Assembly: GCF_011752625.1 (NCBI RefSeq)
Contig: NZ_VWXD01000005.1
Location: forward strand, 297,103 to 361,102
Length of the DNA stretch: 64,000 nucleotides
Source: Candidatus Pantoea formicae
Lineage (GTDB): Bacteria > Pseudomonadota > Gammaproteobacteria > Enterobacterales > Enterobacteriaceae
Direction of reading: 5' to 3'
The notes under the pieces were generated by a model. It was not told the DNA's origin, ran no database searches, and was given only the letters and a program-made list of their open reading frames with translations. Of the stretch, positions 42,119-50,062 are shown in pieces (position 1 is the first letter of the stretch; every line of letters begins with the position of its first letter). The translations under genes and the position numbers were made by a program.

Positions 42119-43402
42119 TTATGCGGAAACTGGTTTATCTGCGGTCTTTGGGCTGCGAATCACAAACAGCACCAGCATCGCACCAATCCCGGCGACACAG
42201 CCCGCCAGAATAAAGGCGCTGTCGAATTTACCGGTGTGTTGCACGATATAGCCCGTGACAATCGGTCCAACAATTCCGGACAGGCTACCAATCAGATGGA
42301 TAAAGCCGCTGATGCTGCCGACACGGCTTTTGTGCACCACATCCTGAATAATGGCCCAGTAAATCGCACCGGTGATGTAGAGGAAGAAGATGGAAACCGA
42401 CATCATGATCACCGCCGAGTTCACCTCTTTAATGGTACCTGCCAGTGCCACGCAAATCGCTGCGGCCAGCAGTGAAAACACCAACACGATCTTACGCGAT
42501 AACAGCAGCTTACCGGTGATGTTGAAGATTTTATCGGAAATCCAGCCACCCAAGGCCAAACCGACGAAACCAACGATCCACGGGATCATGGTGGTGATAC
42601 TCATGGATTTGATGTCTAGCCCATGCGCCTGGACCAGATAGGCCGGGAACCAGCTCAGGAAGAAGAACAGAATATAGTTGTAGCAGAAGAAGGCAAAAGC
42701 GGTGACCAGGATAATGGGCTGGCGCAGGTAGTAACCCATGCCGTGCGCTTTGCCCGTCGGATCAATCACATCCGCCGGTTCTTCCGCTTTGAGTTTTTCT
42801 ACCAAGGCGCGTTCTTCAGCAGAGACTTTTTTGCTGCGCGCCGGATTATCAGCGGCGAAGAAGAACCACAACCCCATCCACACCAGGCCAATCACACAGA
42901 TCACCACGAACGCCGGACGCCAGCCAAATGACAACGCCAGGTAGCCGACAATCGGACCGGCAACCGCGCCGCCCAGTGGCGAACCGGCACTCAGCAGGCC
43001 CATGGCGGTAGCGGCCTGTTTTTTGGGGAACCAACCGTTAATCGCTTTGTTCGCCGAGGCACAAATCGGGCCTTCCGCCATGCCGAAGAGTACGCGCAGA
43101 ATCATCATTGACCAAAAACCGGTGGCCAGCGCCGTCATGCCGCAGAACAGCGACCACATACCAACCGCAGTGCCGAGCACGATGGTAGGGCCAAATTTAT
43201 CGGTCGCCAGGCCACCGATAAAGTTAAACAGTGCGTAGCCAAAGAAGAAGCTACCGAAAATCAGGCCGAACTGTTCGGCGTTGATCATCAGGTCTTTTTC
43301 CACCAGCGGTACGGTCAGCGAGAGGGCAATACGATCGAGGTAGTTGATCATATAAACCAGGAACAACAGCAGTACGAGGGTCCAGCGCAGGTTCTTTAAC
43401 AT
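42119..43402 (-). CDS. ydfJ: YdfJ/anion:cation symporter-type MFS sugar-acid transporter
   Basis: This 427-residue inner-membrane transporter has about 12 segments and the hexuronate-transporter pattern VYMINYLDRIALSLTVPLV at the start and RVLFGMAEGPICASANKAINGWFPKKQ, the ACS-family signature. Such proteins import hexonates and hexuronates. Its substrate is probably that of the neighbouring dehydrogenases, perhaps L-gulonate, but LgoT- and GudP-type transporters look alike. The start at 43402 has SD GGAG. The ydfJ name rests on cluster context. Confidence 0.8.
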   Translation of the reverse strand: MLKNLRWTLVLLLFLVYMINYLDRIALSLTVPLVEKDLMINAEQFGLIFGSFFFGYALFNFIGGLATDKFGPTIVLGTAVGMWSLFCGMTALATGFWSMMILRVLFGMAEGPICASANKAINGWFPKKQAATAMGLLSAGSPLGGAVAGPIVGYLALSFGWRPAFVVICVIGLVWMGLWFFFAADNPARSKKVSAEERALVEKLKAEEPADVIDPTGKAHGMGYYLRQPIILVTAFAFFCYNYILFFFLSWFPAYLVQAHGLDIKSMSITTMIPWIVGFVGLALGGWISDKIFNITGKLLLSRKIVLVFSLLAAAICVALAGTIKEVNSAVIMMSVSIFFLYITGAIYWAIIQDVVHKSRVGSISGFIHLIGSLSGIVGPIVTGYIVQHTGKFDSAFILAGCVAGIGAMLVLFVIRSPKTADKPVSA

Positions 43403-43482
43403 AGAAACTCCGTCATAGCTCTTATAGTAATAGTGACCGGTGGGTACGCACCGGTTTAAGGACACCTGGTGTGAAGATTAAC

Positions 43483-44493
43483 TTAACCCATGTGCAGAAT
43501 AACTTTGCAGCAGGTGCGCGGGTCTTTTTCAAACAAGGTCATCGCGCGTTCAATCTCGGCTAACGGGAAATAGTGCGTGACCAGCTTCTCGGGCTGAATC
43601 AGACCTTTTTCCATCCATTCGATCACTTGCGGGAAGCGATTGCTGTTAAGACGTGAAGTGAACAGCGACAGCTCTTTGCTGGTCAACGCTTGCTGCGTGA
43701 TGCTGCACGGTTCGCCAGAGAATCCCAGCAGGCCAATACGCGCGGCCGGTGAGGCGAGGGCAGCGGACTCGGCCAGGATGGAAGGGTGGCAGGCAGCATC
43801 AATGATTAATGTCGGTTGTACCCCTTCCAACTGGGCGGCCAGCGGAATGTCGCTGTTATTGAATACCCGGTCTGCGCCATTCTCTTGTGCCAGCGCCAGA
43901 CGTTCAGGCAGACGGTCAACCACCAGAACCTGTTCTACGCCATACACCCCTTTCAATACCTGAATGGCGGTTAAGCCCATCGGACCTGCGCCATAAATCA
44001 GCGCGATGTCGTTGGGTTGTGGCTTAAGGAAGGCCGTGATATTCGCCGCGATAGTGAAGGGTTCAACCATGCTGGCGAGTTTGTCTGGAATTGAGGCAGG
44101 CAGACGGAAGGCATTTTTGGCAGGCGCTACCGCGAACTCGCTGAAGCCGCCGTCACGATGCACACCAATCACCTGGAGCTCTTTGCAAACGTTAGGGCGA
44201 CCGATGGAACAAGGATAGCAGTGACCGCAGCTGACAACCGGATCGACCGCGACGCGCTCGCCCACGCGGCTGGCATCCACGCCTTCGCCTACCGCATCAA
44301 TCAGACCAAAAAATTCGTGACCAATCACTCGTGGATACTTGGCGAACGGATTATGGCCGTGCCAGATATGCACATCAGATCCACAGATGCTGGCAAACTG
44401 CACTTTGACACGCACTTCGCCGGCGGCTGGAGCCGGCAGCGGGCGGTCCGCCAAAACCAATTCACCAGGTTGTTCAATCACGACACTTTTCAT
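43483..44493 (-). CDS. rspB: RspB-like zinc-dependent dehydrogenase (probable L-gulonate 5-dehydrogenase)
   Basis: This 336-residue medium-chain dehydrogenase matches E. coli RspB through long stretches, e.g. GHNPFAKYPRVIGHEFFG and GERVAVDPVVSCGHCYPC. The catalytic zinc Cys is in ICGSDVH near residue 38, and the structural-zinc Cys cluster follows at CGHCYPCSIGRPNVC. NAD binding is at YGAGPMGL. Homologues oxidise L-gulonate to D-fructuronate, which the YdfI-like enzyme can reduce to mannonate. It is the first gene of the minus-strand unit rspB-ydfJ-ydfI(-rspR). SD CAGGAG precedes the start; an upstream extension of 30 codons is ignored. rspA is absent here. Confidence 0.9.
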   Translation of the reverse strand: MKSVVIEQPGELVLADRPLPAPAAGEVRVKVQFASICGSDVHIWHGHNPFAKYPRVIGHEFFGLIDAVGEGVDASRVGERVAVDPVVSCGHCYPCSIGRPNVCKELQVIGVHRDGGFSEFAVAPAKNAFRLPASIPDKLASMVEPFTIAANITAFLKPQPNDIALIYGAGPMGLTAIQVLKGVYGVEQVLVVDRLPERLALAQENGADRVFNNSDIPLAAQLEGVQPTLIIDAACHPSILAESAALASPAARIGLLGFSGEPCSITQQALTSKELSLFTSRLNSNRFPQVIEWMEKGLIQPEKLVTHYFPLAEIERAMTLFEKDPRTCCKVILHMG

Positions 44494-44693
44494 CTTTAAC
44501 TCCTGACCGGATGCACGTTTAAAACGCGGTCCTGCATTAACGGGAAAGCAATGATGAAAAAATACGCTTTCAAATACTACCATACAAGTCGGCGTTCAAG
44601 AGTTGTGAAGAGAGTCACACGGCGTGAAGGGTAAGGGGAAAAAGCAAAGGGGTTAAGTTATGGGCAACGTAATGGGGGTAAATTGCAGGCATA

Positions 44694-44722
44694 AAAAAAG
44701 CAGCCTGAAGGCTGCTCTTTTT
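44694..44722 (-). terminator. Intrinsic terminator after tRNA-Asn
   Basis: On the minus strand GCAGCC and GGCTGC form a stem around TTCA, flanked by AAAAAGA before and a run of seven Ts after. It lies immediately beyond the tRNA 3' end. Confidence 0.88.
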
Positions 44723-44729
44723 AAGAATT

Positions 44730-44805
44730 TGGCTCCTCTGACTGGACTCGAACCAGTGACATACGGATTAACAGTCCGCCGTTCTACCGACTGAACTACA
44801 GAGGA
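44730..44805 (-). tRNA. tRNA-Asn (anticodon GTT)
   Basis: This 76-base gene on the minus strand includes an encoded CCA. The acceptor stem TCCTCTG/CAGAGGA, D-loop AGTCGGTA, anticodon GTT at 44770-44772 and TTCGAGTC T-loop are all present, and the sequence equals the E. coli tRNA-Asn as I recall it. No integrase or partial tRNA duplicate, which would mark an integrated island, is nearby. Confidence 0.98.
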
Positions 44806-44952
44806 ATCGTTTGGAACGGGGCGCATAGTAACGAGCAGGCTCCTGCTTGTCAAAGCCCTTTTTCACAATTCTTTCTGACTGATTAATAAAGCGTCAATTG
44901 CTGCGTTGAAGCGACTGTGAGCCGCTTGTTCAGGCTCCGCTTGAAGCCTTTT

Positions 44953-44968
44953 TGTGACTTAAATCACA
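44953..44968 (+). promoter_or_regulatory. Consensus CRP site upstream of Gfo/Idh/MocA gene
   Basis: TGTGACTTAAATCACA is an exact TGTGA-N6-TCACA site. It lies about 150 bases before the oxidoreductase start, within a 308-base gene-free stretch between that gene and tRNA-Asn. It implies catabolite activation. Nothing else in the stretch could be assigned. Confidence 0.8.
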
Positions 44969-45113
44969 AGCTATATGCAAGATTACATTCTTATTTGTCG
45001 ATTTTGTCAGATACCTCGCATGCATGATCACAGATATTTCATTTCGGCATTGTCGGGCGAAAAAGCGAAACATATATTCCAGATCAATTTCCACCCACAA
45101 CTCCAGGTGCAGC

Positions 45114-46235
45114 ATGAACAAAGTCAGAATCGGTATGATCGGTAGTGGTTACATTGGTCGTTGTCACGCTATTGCCTATGCGCAGGCACCAACGGTATTC
45201 GCCCTGAAGGGCGAAATCGTGCGTGAGATGCTGGCCGAGGTCACCCCTGAACTGGCGGCGAAGCAAGCCGCGACTTTCGGTTTCGCGCGCTCAACGGGCG
45301 ACTGGCGTGAACTGGTACGCGACCCCAATATTGATGTCGTCGATATCTGCGCCCCCAACTTCCTGCATAAAGAGATGGCGCTGGAAGCGATTCGCCATGG
45401 TAAACACGTTTACTCTGAGAAACCGCTCTCATTGTCAGTAGCCGATGCCGAAGAGATGGTGCAGGCGGCCCAACAGGCAGGCGTCAAAACGCTGGTGGGT
45501 TTCAACTATATGAAAAACCCCACTAGCCAGCTGGCGCGTGAAATCATTGCGCGCGGTGAAATTGGTGAAGTGACACATTTTTACGGCACCCACAATGAAG
45601 ATTATCTGGCACGCCCGGAAACACCGCTCGACTGGCATTGCCAGAAAGCGCTGGCTGGTTTAGGTGCGTTAGGCGATCTGGCTGCGCATATTGTCAATAT
45701 GGCGCACTATTTGGTGGGCGATATTGAAGAAGTCAGCGGCGATATGATGACGGTGATCAAACAGCGTCCCGATCCAAAAGATCATTCACGTCTATTGCCC
45801 GTTGAAAATGAAGATCAGGCCAGCGCGCTGCTGCGTTTTAAAAACGGGGCGCACGGCGTGTTTGAAACCTCTCGTATCGCCTGCGGCAGCAAAATGGGCC
45901 TGACTTACGTGGTCACTGGCACCAAGGGGACGCTGCGCTACACCCAAGAGCGGATGGCAGAGCTTGAGCTGTATATCCATGATGAGCCAGCAGGGCGTCA
46001 GGGCTTCAAAACCATTCTGACTGGCCCGGCCCATCCAGATTACGCTAATTTCTGCGTATCAGCGGGCCATGGTATTGGCTTTAACGACCAGAAAACCGTC
46101 GAGATCCGTGATTTGATCAACGGTATCGCAGCCGGCGATCGTATGTGGCCAGATTTTGCCGAAGGCTTGCAGGTGCAGAAAGTATTGGAAGCCGTCGCGG
46201 TGTCCGCAGTCGAGCGCCGCTGGATGAAGGTGTAG
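45114..46235 (+). CDS. Gfo/Idh/MocA-family NAD(P)-dependent oxidoreductase
   Basis: This 373-residue protein has a Rossmann fold (IGMIGSGYIGRCHAIAY) at the N-terminus, the family EKP motif in HVYSEKPLSLSV at about residues 97-108, and GALGDLAAHIVNMAHYLVG, with the conserved Asp/His region, near 185. The family handles inositols, sugars and sugar acids; the substrate is unknown. It stands alone, behind a CRP site, next to the rsp sugar-acid cluster but on the opposite strand. The start at 45114 is chosen by fold; the open frame runs 30 codons upstream. SD is weak. Confidence 0.87.
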   Translation: MNKVRIGMIGSGYIGRCHAIAYAQAPTVFALKGEIVREMLAEVTPELAAKQAATFGFARSTGDWRELVRDPNIDVVDICAPNFLHKEMALEAIRHGKHVYSEKPLSLSVADAEEMVQAAQQAGVKTLVGFNYMKNPTSQLAREIIARGEIGEVTHFYGTHNEDYLARPETPLDWHCQKALAGLGALGDLAAHIVNMAHYLVGDIEEVSGDMMTVIKQRPDPKDHSRLLPVENEDQASALLRFKNGAHGVFETSRIACGSKMGLTYVVTGTKGTLRYTQERMAELELYIHDEPAGRQGFKTILTGPAHPDYANFCVSAGHGIGFNDQKTVEIRDLINGIAAGDRMWPDFAEGLQVQKVLEAVAVSAVERRWMKV

Positions 46236-46242
46236 CGGTAAC

Positions 46243-46400
46243 GCACTTCTTGCCGCACGGTAGAAGGTTAATGAGCAGGCTGGCCCCGCTTTAGGCTAAA
46301 AGGCGAAAGCTAAACCAGCCAATTAACCACAATGTTTAAACCGGCAGCACTTCTTGCCGCGCGCACGCAAGCTAATCAGCAAGCTGTGGCCGCTTTGGGG
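46243..46400 (+). repeat. Duplicated ~54-bp module left of subtype B copy 2
   Basis: GCACTTCTTGCCGC begins two related ~54-bp blocks at 46243 and 46347, 104 bases apart; both end in a CCGCTTT(A/G)GG motif. The second runs into the left arm of the structured element. After the first, CTAAACCAGCC at 46311-46321 pairs with GGCTGG and TTTAG, as if it were a shortened element. A weaker version of the module precedes subtype B copy 1. Confidence 0.7.
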
Positions 46401-46571
46401 CTGGCATTTCGCAGCGCTGAACGGAATGAGGAAGCCAGGAGAGCCAGCATGGATGCTGGCGAAAGGCGCAGCAGGGACAGGGAAAGTCCCGTCTGCGCCG
46501 GTCCGTCAGGCTGACGAGTGAAGTGAAGGTACCGCGCCAGCGGCGCGAGGACCGCCAGCCCCAAAGCGGCC
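46388..46571 (+). repeat. Structured intergenic element, subtype B copy 2
   Basis: This 184-bp element has an 18-bp perfect terminal inverted repeat GGCCGCTTTGGGGCTGGC / GCCAGCCCCAAAGCGGCC (46388-46405 and 46554-46571). The interior from GGCATTTCGCAGCGC to GGCGCGAGGAC is nearly the same as in copy 1 at 24725, yet the outer arms differ and still pair without mismatch. It lies between the converging Gfo/Idh gene and yegS. No coding frame is credible. Confidence 0.88.
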
Positions 46572-46578
46572 TCAGACT

Positions 46579-46718
46579 GCGTCATAACCAGCAGCCCTAA
46601 GCTGCTTCAACCAGCCTCATAACCAGCAGACTTAAGCTGCTTCAACCAGCGTCATAACCAGTAGTTCTAAGCCGACTCAACCAGCATCATCACCAGCAAC
46701 CGAACTAACTAGCATTAC
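46579..46718 (+). repeat. 35-bp tandem repeat, four units, after subtype B copy 2
   Basis: Units begin at 46579, 46614, 46649 and 46684, each 35 bases. The first three carry TCATAACCAG(C/T)AG near the start and TCAACCA at the end; the fourth is diverged and runs into the yegS stop codon. The period is the same as the array after copy 1. Confidence 0.85.
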
Positions 46719-47614
46719 GCCAGCAGCGGGCACTGCGGTGGCAAACGGCAACTCAATGCGCCCGGCATCACTTCAATCTCAAATTCACTGCCGGTCAGTG
46801 GCTCACCGTCCAGATTAAACGTCATCTCGTGCGGCGAGTGAATCTTCAACGACTGCAACTGTGCGCTAACGATATTCGGGTTCTCATCATCACGCGTCAA
46901 TGAGTGCAGCAGCGTCGGCAACAGCTCCTGCGCAGTCACAATGCTCAGGTTAAGCTGACCATCATTAATCAGCGCATCCGGACACAGTTTCTGTCCGCCA
47001 CCCGCCTGGCGCCCATTGCCAATGCCGATCACCAGTGCATCACCTTGCCACTCAAAACCGGGACCGCTGATCTCACAGCTATCCGGCTTCAGCGCATCCA
47101 CCCGCATCAAGCCATGAATAAAGTACGACACGCCGCCTAGCGCTGACTTCAGCTTCTCAGGCGTTTCCGTTGTAATGCGGGTGCCAAAGCCACCGGTTGC
47201 CATATTGATGAAATAGCGATCACCATTAACGCGCGCTAAATCGATCGCGCTGGCTTTACCTAACACCGCAAGACGCAATGCTGGTTCCATCTCCGGCGGA
47301 ATACCCACGCTGGTGGCAAAATCATTGGCTGTACCCAGCGGTAAAATGCCCAATACCGGGCGCTTTTCCGCTGAGATAGCCGCCAACGCCGTGGCAATCT
47401 CATTAATCGTGCCATCGCCACCGCCCGCCACCACGGTTTCTGCCTGCACATCCACCGCTTCCTGAACGTAGCGTTCACCGTCACCTTTTTCCCAGGTCAC
47501 GCGCACCGCGAGATTAAAACCTTCATCACGCAGCGTGTTGACTGCCGCACGCAAATCTTCATTGCCAGCGCCTTTCCCATTAAGGATCAGCAGAGTGAGC
47601 GGTTTGTTTTGCAT
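46715..47614 (-). CDS. yegS: YegS, lipid kinase (DAGK family)
   Basis: This 299-residue protein equals E. coli YegS in length. It has the diacylglycerol-kinase catalytic domain, with the GGGDGTINE nucleotide motif near residue 67 and GTANDFAT near 96. E. coli YegS phosphorylates phosphatidylglycerol in vitro. The start at 47614 (MQNKPLTLLILNGKG) fits E. coli, and an upstream 31-codon extension is ignored. The stop lies in the last 35-bp repeat unit. Confidence 0.93.
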   Translation of the reverse strand: MQNKPLTLLILNGKGAGNEDLRAAVNTLRDEGFNLAVRVTWEKGDGERYVQEAVDVQAETVVAGGGDGTINEIATALAAISAEKRPVLGILPLGTANDFATSVGIPPEMEPALRLAVLGKASAIDLARVNGDRYFINMATGGFGTRITTETPEKLKSALGGVSYFIHGLMRVDALKPDSCEISGPGFEWQGDALVIGIGNGRQAGGGQKLCPDALINDGQLNLSIVTAQELLPTLLHSLTRDDENPNIVSAQLQSLKIHSPHEMTFNLDGEPLTGSEFEIEVMPGALSCRLPPQCPLLA

Positions 47615-47689
47615 AATCAGTTCCTTGACGCGAAATACGATGCAGTGGTTATAGCATAGCTGTGCAGTGAACTTTATCGGCGGGAGATG

Positions 47690-47779
47690 AAAAAAGAAAA
47701 CCCGCACGGGGGAGCCGGGCGGGTGAATGAGGTGGTTCCTGGTACTACCTGCTGTTTGTTGTTACTCGTTAGCAGCAGG
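47690..47779 (-). ncRNA. cyaR: CyaR-like Hfq small RNA
   Basis: About 90 bases downstream of yegQ, on the same strand, the sequence GTACCAGGAACCACCTC appears, the conserved seed of enterobacterial CyaR (RyeE). Before it, CCTGCTG and CAGCAGG form a 5' stem-loop. After it comes a GC-rich terminator (CCCGC...GCGGG) with TTTTCTTTTTT. A -10-like TAGAAT lies at 47784-47789, 5-7 bases before the proposed start. CyaR represses ompX, nadE and other messages in E. coli through that seed. The place next to yegQ is also conserved. Ends are estimated to a few bases. Confidence 0.88.
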
Positions 47780-47810
47780 CGCGATTCTAAAGCGAGGCGC
47801 AGCGGCGGTC

Positions 47811-47826
47811 TGTGATCCTGTTCTAA
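47811..47826 (-). promoter_or_regulatory. CRP half-conserved site of cyaR promoter
   Basis: TGTGATCCTGTTCTAA has one perfect TGTGA half and a weak second half. Its centre is about 40 bases before the estimated cyaR start, the class II activator position. E. coli cyaR is CRP-activated, which supports it. Confidence 0.6.
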
Positions 47827-47845
47827 CTTCGCCGCATTCTTTTCA

Positions 47846-49213
47846 TTATGTGCGTTTTTTTCCGTGCGGATCGTAAGTAGTGTTACCGTCGGTAAAGTTA
47901 CGCAGCAGCAGTGCATAGGCAAGATCCACCACTTCTGGAACGGGGATCCACACGCGATGTCCATCACCCGGCGCGACATCCACCGCTGCACCTTTGTCAT
48001 TTTGCATGGCTTCAAGGGTACAGTTCAGATTGCCTTGTGGCGTCATGATCTCGACTGCATCGCCGAGCAAAAACTTATTCTTCACCGCAATCTGCGCCCA
48101 CTCACCGCGCCGTTCACCCGTAAATTCGCCAACAAACTGCTGGCGCTCTGAAACAGAGAAACCGTACTCGTAATTCTGATAGCTGTCGTGGGTATGGCGA
48201 CGTAGAAAGCCTTCGGTATAGCCGCGATGCGCCAGACCTTCGAGTGTTTCCAGTAGCGCCGGATCAAAAGGCTTGCCTGCTGCTGCATCATCAATGGCGC
48301 GGCGATAGACCTGCGCGGTACGGGCGCAGTAATAGAAGGACTTGGTGCGTCCTTCTATTTTTAGCGAGTGCACGCCCATCTGCGTCAGACGTTCGATGTG
48401 GGCCACCGCGCGCAGATCCTTAGAGTTCATGATATAAGTGCCGTGCTCATCTTCAAAAGCACTTATCACCTCACCAGGTTTCATCTTCTCTTCTAGCAGG
48501 AATACGCGATCGGTGGTTGTGCCGATACCCAGTGTCGGTTCCTGTACCTCAACCGGTTGATGGAAGGCGACGATATTGCCCATCTCGTCCTGCTGGCCTT
48601 CTTCCACCTTATATTCCCAGCGGCAGGCGTTGGTGCAGGTCCCCTGATTGGGATCGCGCTTATTGAGATAACCAGAAAGTAAGCAGCGCCCGGAATAGGC
48701 CATGCACAGCGCGCCGTGTACAAAGATTTCAATTTCCATCTCCGGAACCTGCTGGCGAATCTCCGCAATCTCATCCAGAGATAGCTCACGCGACAGAATC
48801 ACGCGAGTCAGCCCCATCTGCTGCCAGAATTTTACCGTCGCCCAATTGACGGCGTTGGCCTGAACCGACAGGTGAATCGGCATCTCGGGGAAGGCTTCTC
48901 TTACCAACATAATCAGGCCCGGGTCGGACATGATCAGCGCATCGGGCTGCATAGCGACCACGGGCGTCAGGTCGCGGATAAAGGTTTTCAGCTTGGCGTT
49001 ATGCGGCGCAATGTTCACCACCACATAGAACTTTTTGCCAAGCTGATGGGCTTCTTCGATCCCTTTGGCCAGCACTTCATGGGTAAATTCATTGTTGCGC
49101 ACGCGCAGGCTATAGCGCGGTTGACCGGCGTACACGGCGTCAGCGCCATAGGCGAAGGCATAGCGCATATTCTTCAGCGATCCCGCTGGAGAAAGGAGTT
49201 CGGGTGTAAACAT
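47846..49213 (-). CDS. yegQ: YegQ/TrhP, U32-family tRNA hydroxylation protein
   Basis: This 455-residue protein of peptidase family U32 is close to E. coli YegQ (TrhP), which acts with prephenate in forming 5-hydroxyuridine at the wobble base of certain tRNAs. The Cys cluster CMAYSGRCLLSGYLNKRDPN...CTNACRW near residues 170-200 is the likely Fe-S site. The N-terminal PELLSPAGSLKNMRYAFAYGADAVY is typical of U32. No protease activity is established. A CyaR-like RNA follows. Confidence 0.94.
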   Translation of the reverse strand: MFTPELLSPAGSLKNMRYAFAYGADAVYAGQPRYSLRVRNNEFTHEVLAKGIEEAHQLGKKFYVVVNIAPHNAKLKTFIRDLTPVVAMQPDALIMSDPGLIMLVREAFPEMPIHLSVQANAVNWATVKFWQQMGLTRVILSRELSLDEIAEIRQQVPEMEIEIFVHGALCMAYSGRCLLSGYLNKRDPNQGTCTNACRWEYKVEEGQQDEMGNIVAFHQPVEVQEPTLGIGTTTDRVFLLEEKMKPGEVISAFEDEHGTYIMNSKDLRAVAHIERLTQMGVHSLKIEGRTKSFYYCARTAQVYRRAIDDAAAGKPFDPALLETLEGLAHRGYTEGFLRRHTHDSYQNYEYGFSVSERQQFVGEFTGERRGEWAQIAVKNKFLLGDAVEIMTPQGNLNCTLEAMQNDKGAAVDVAPGDGHRVWIPVPEVVDLAYALLLRNFTDGNTTYDPHGKKRT

Positions 49214-49351
49214 GGGGGATTTCTCACTGATGTCAGGTCAGCATGCCATCGCGGATGGCAGGTGCAGTGACCGCCCCAGGCGGCCCTGCAAAAGGTGGGG
49301 AATTGTAGGCAGGCCCGCACCCTAACTAATTGACCTGGATCAATGAAATGG

Positions 49352-50059
49352 CTATAGCAGGCGGCAGACGTCCGCTTCCCAACGATAGCCCATACCGTAC
49401 ACGGCACGAATAAAGGGTTGATCGGCGTCCAGATTCTCCAGCTTGCGCCGCAGATTCTTAATGTGACTATCAATAGTCCGGTCTGTCACTACGCGATAAT
49501 CATCATAAAGATGGTTCAACAGCTGCTCACGGGAAAAGACTTTGCCCGGTTCCAGCGCCAAGGTTTTCAGCAGACGAAATTCTGCCGGTGTCAGTTCCAG
49601 AAGCTGCTCACGCCAGCTGGCTTGAAAACGGCCTTCGTCGATCAACAGATGTGAGGCGAGCTGCGCCTCTTCAGGCGATCGTTTCACGCGACGCAAGATG
49701 GTTTTCACCCGCGCCACCACCTCGCGTGGGCTGAAAGGTTTGCAGATGTAGTCATCAGCACCAATCTCCAGCCCCAGCAGACGATCGATCTCTTCGATAC
49801 GTGCGGTGACCATAATGATTGGCAACTCCGAGAAACGGCGGATTTCGCGGCATAGCGTCAAACCATCGCGGCCGGGCAGCATTAAGTCCAGCAGCATCAA
49901 ATCAGGTGGCGACTGCTGTACGTAACTCAGCACCTCATTACCATCGGCAATGTGATGGGTGCGGTAGTTCGACGCTTGAAGATAATCAATCATCAACTGC
50001 GCCAGTTTGGGTTCATCTTCAACAACAAGGATCAGAGGATCGTGATTATCCGGGCTCAT
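49352..50059 (-). CDS. baeR: BaeR, envelope-stress response regulator
   Basis: This 235-residue OmpR-family regulator has the receiver domain with phospho-acceptor Asp58 in LMLLDLMLPGRDG, a conserved Lys in DDYICKPFSPREV, and a C-terminal winged-helix DNA-binding domain (TDRTIDSHIKNLRRKL). It is expected to activate mdtABC and spy-like genes under envelope stress. It follows baeS with three bases between. A classic BaeR box before mdtA was not clear. Confidence 0.94.
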   Translation of the reverse strand: MSPDNHDPLILVVEDEPKLAQLMIDYLQASNYRTHHIADGNEVLSYVQQSPPDLMLLDLMLPGRDGLTLCREIRRFSELPIIMVTARIEEIDRLLGLEIGADDYICKPFSPREVVARVKTILRRVKRSPEEAQLASHLLIDEGRFQASWREQLLELTPAEFRLLKTLALEPGKVFSREQLLNHLYDDYRVVTDRTIDSHIKNLRRKLENLDADQPFIRAVYGMGYRWEADVCRLL

Positions 50060-50062
50060 AAT

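Noticed and set aside
44730..46235. Genomic island integrated at tRNA-Asn
   Set aside because: There is no integrase, no partial tRNA duplicate and no clear composition jump; the flanking genes are ordinary metabolic genes.
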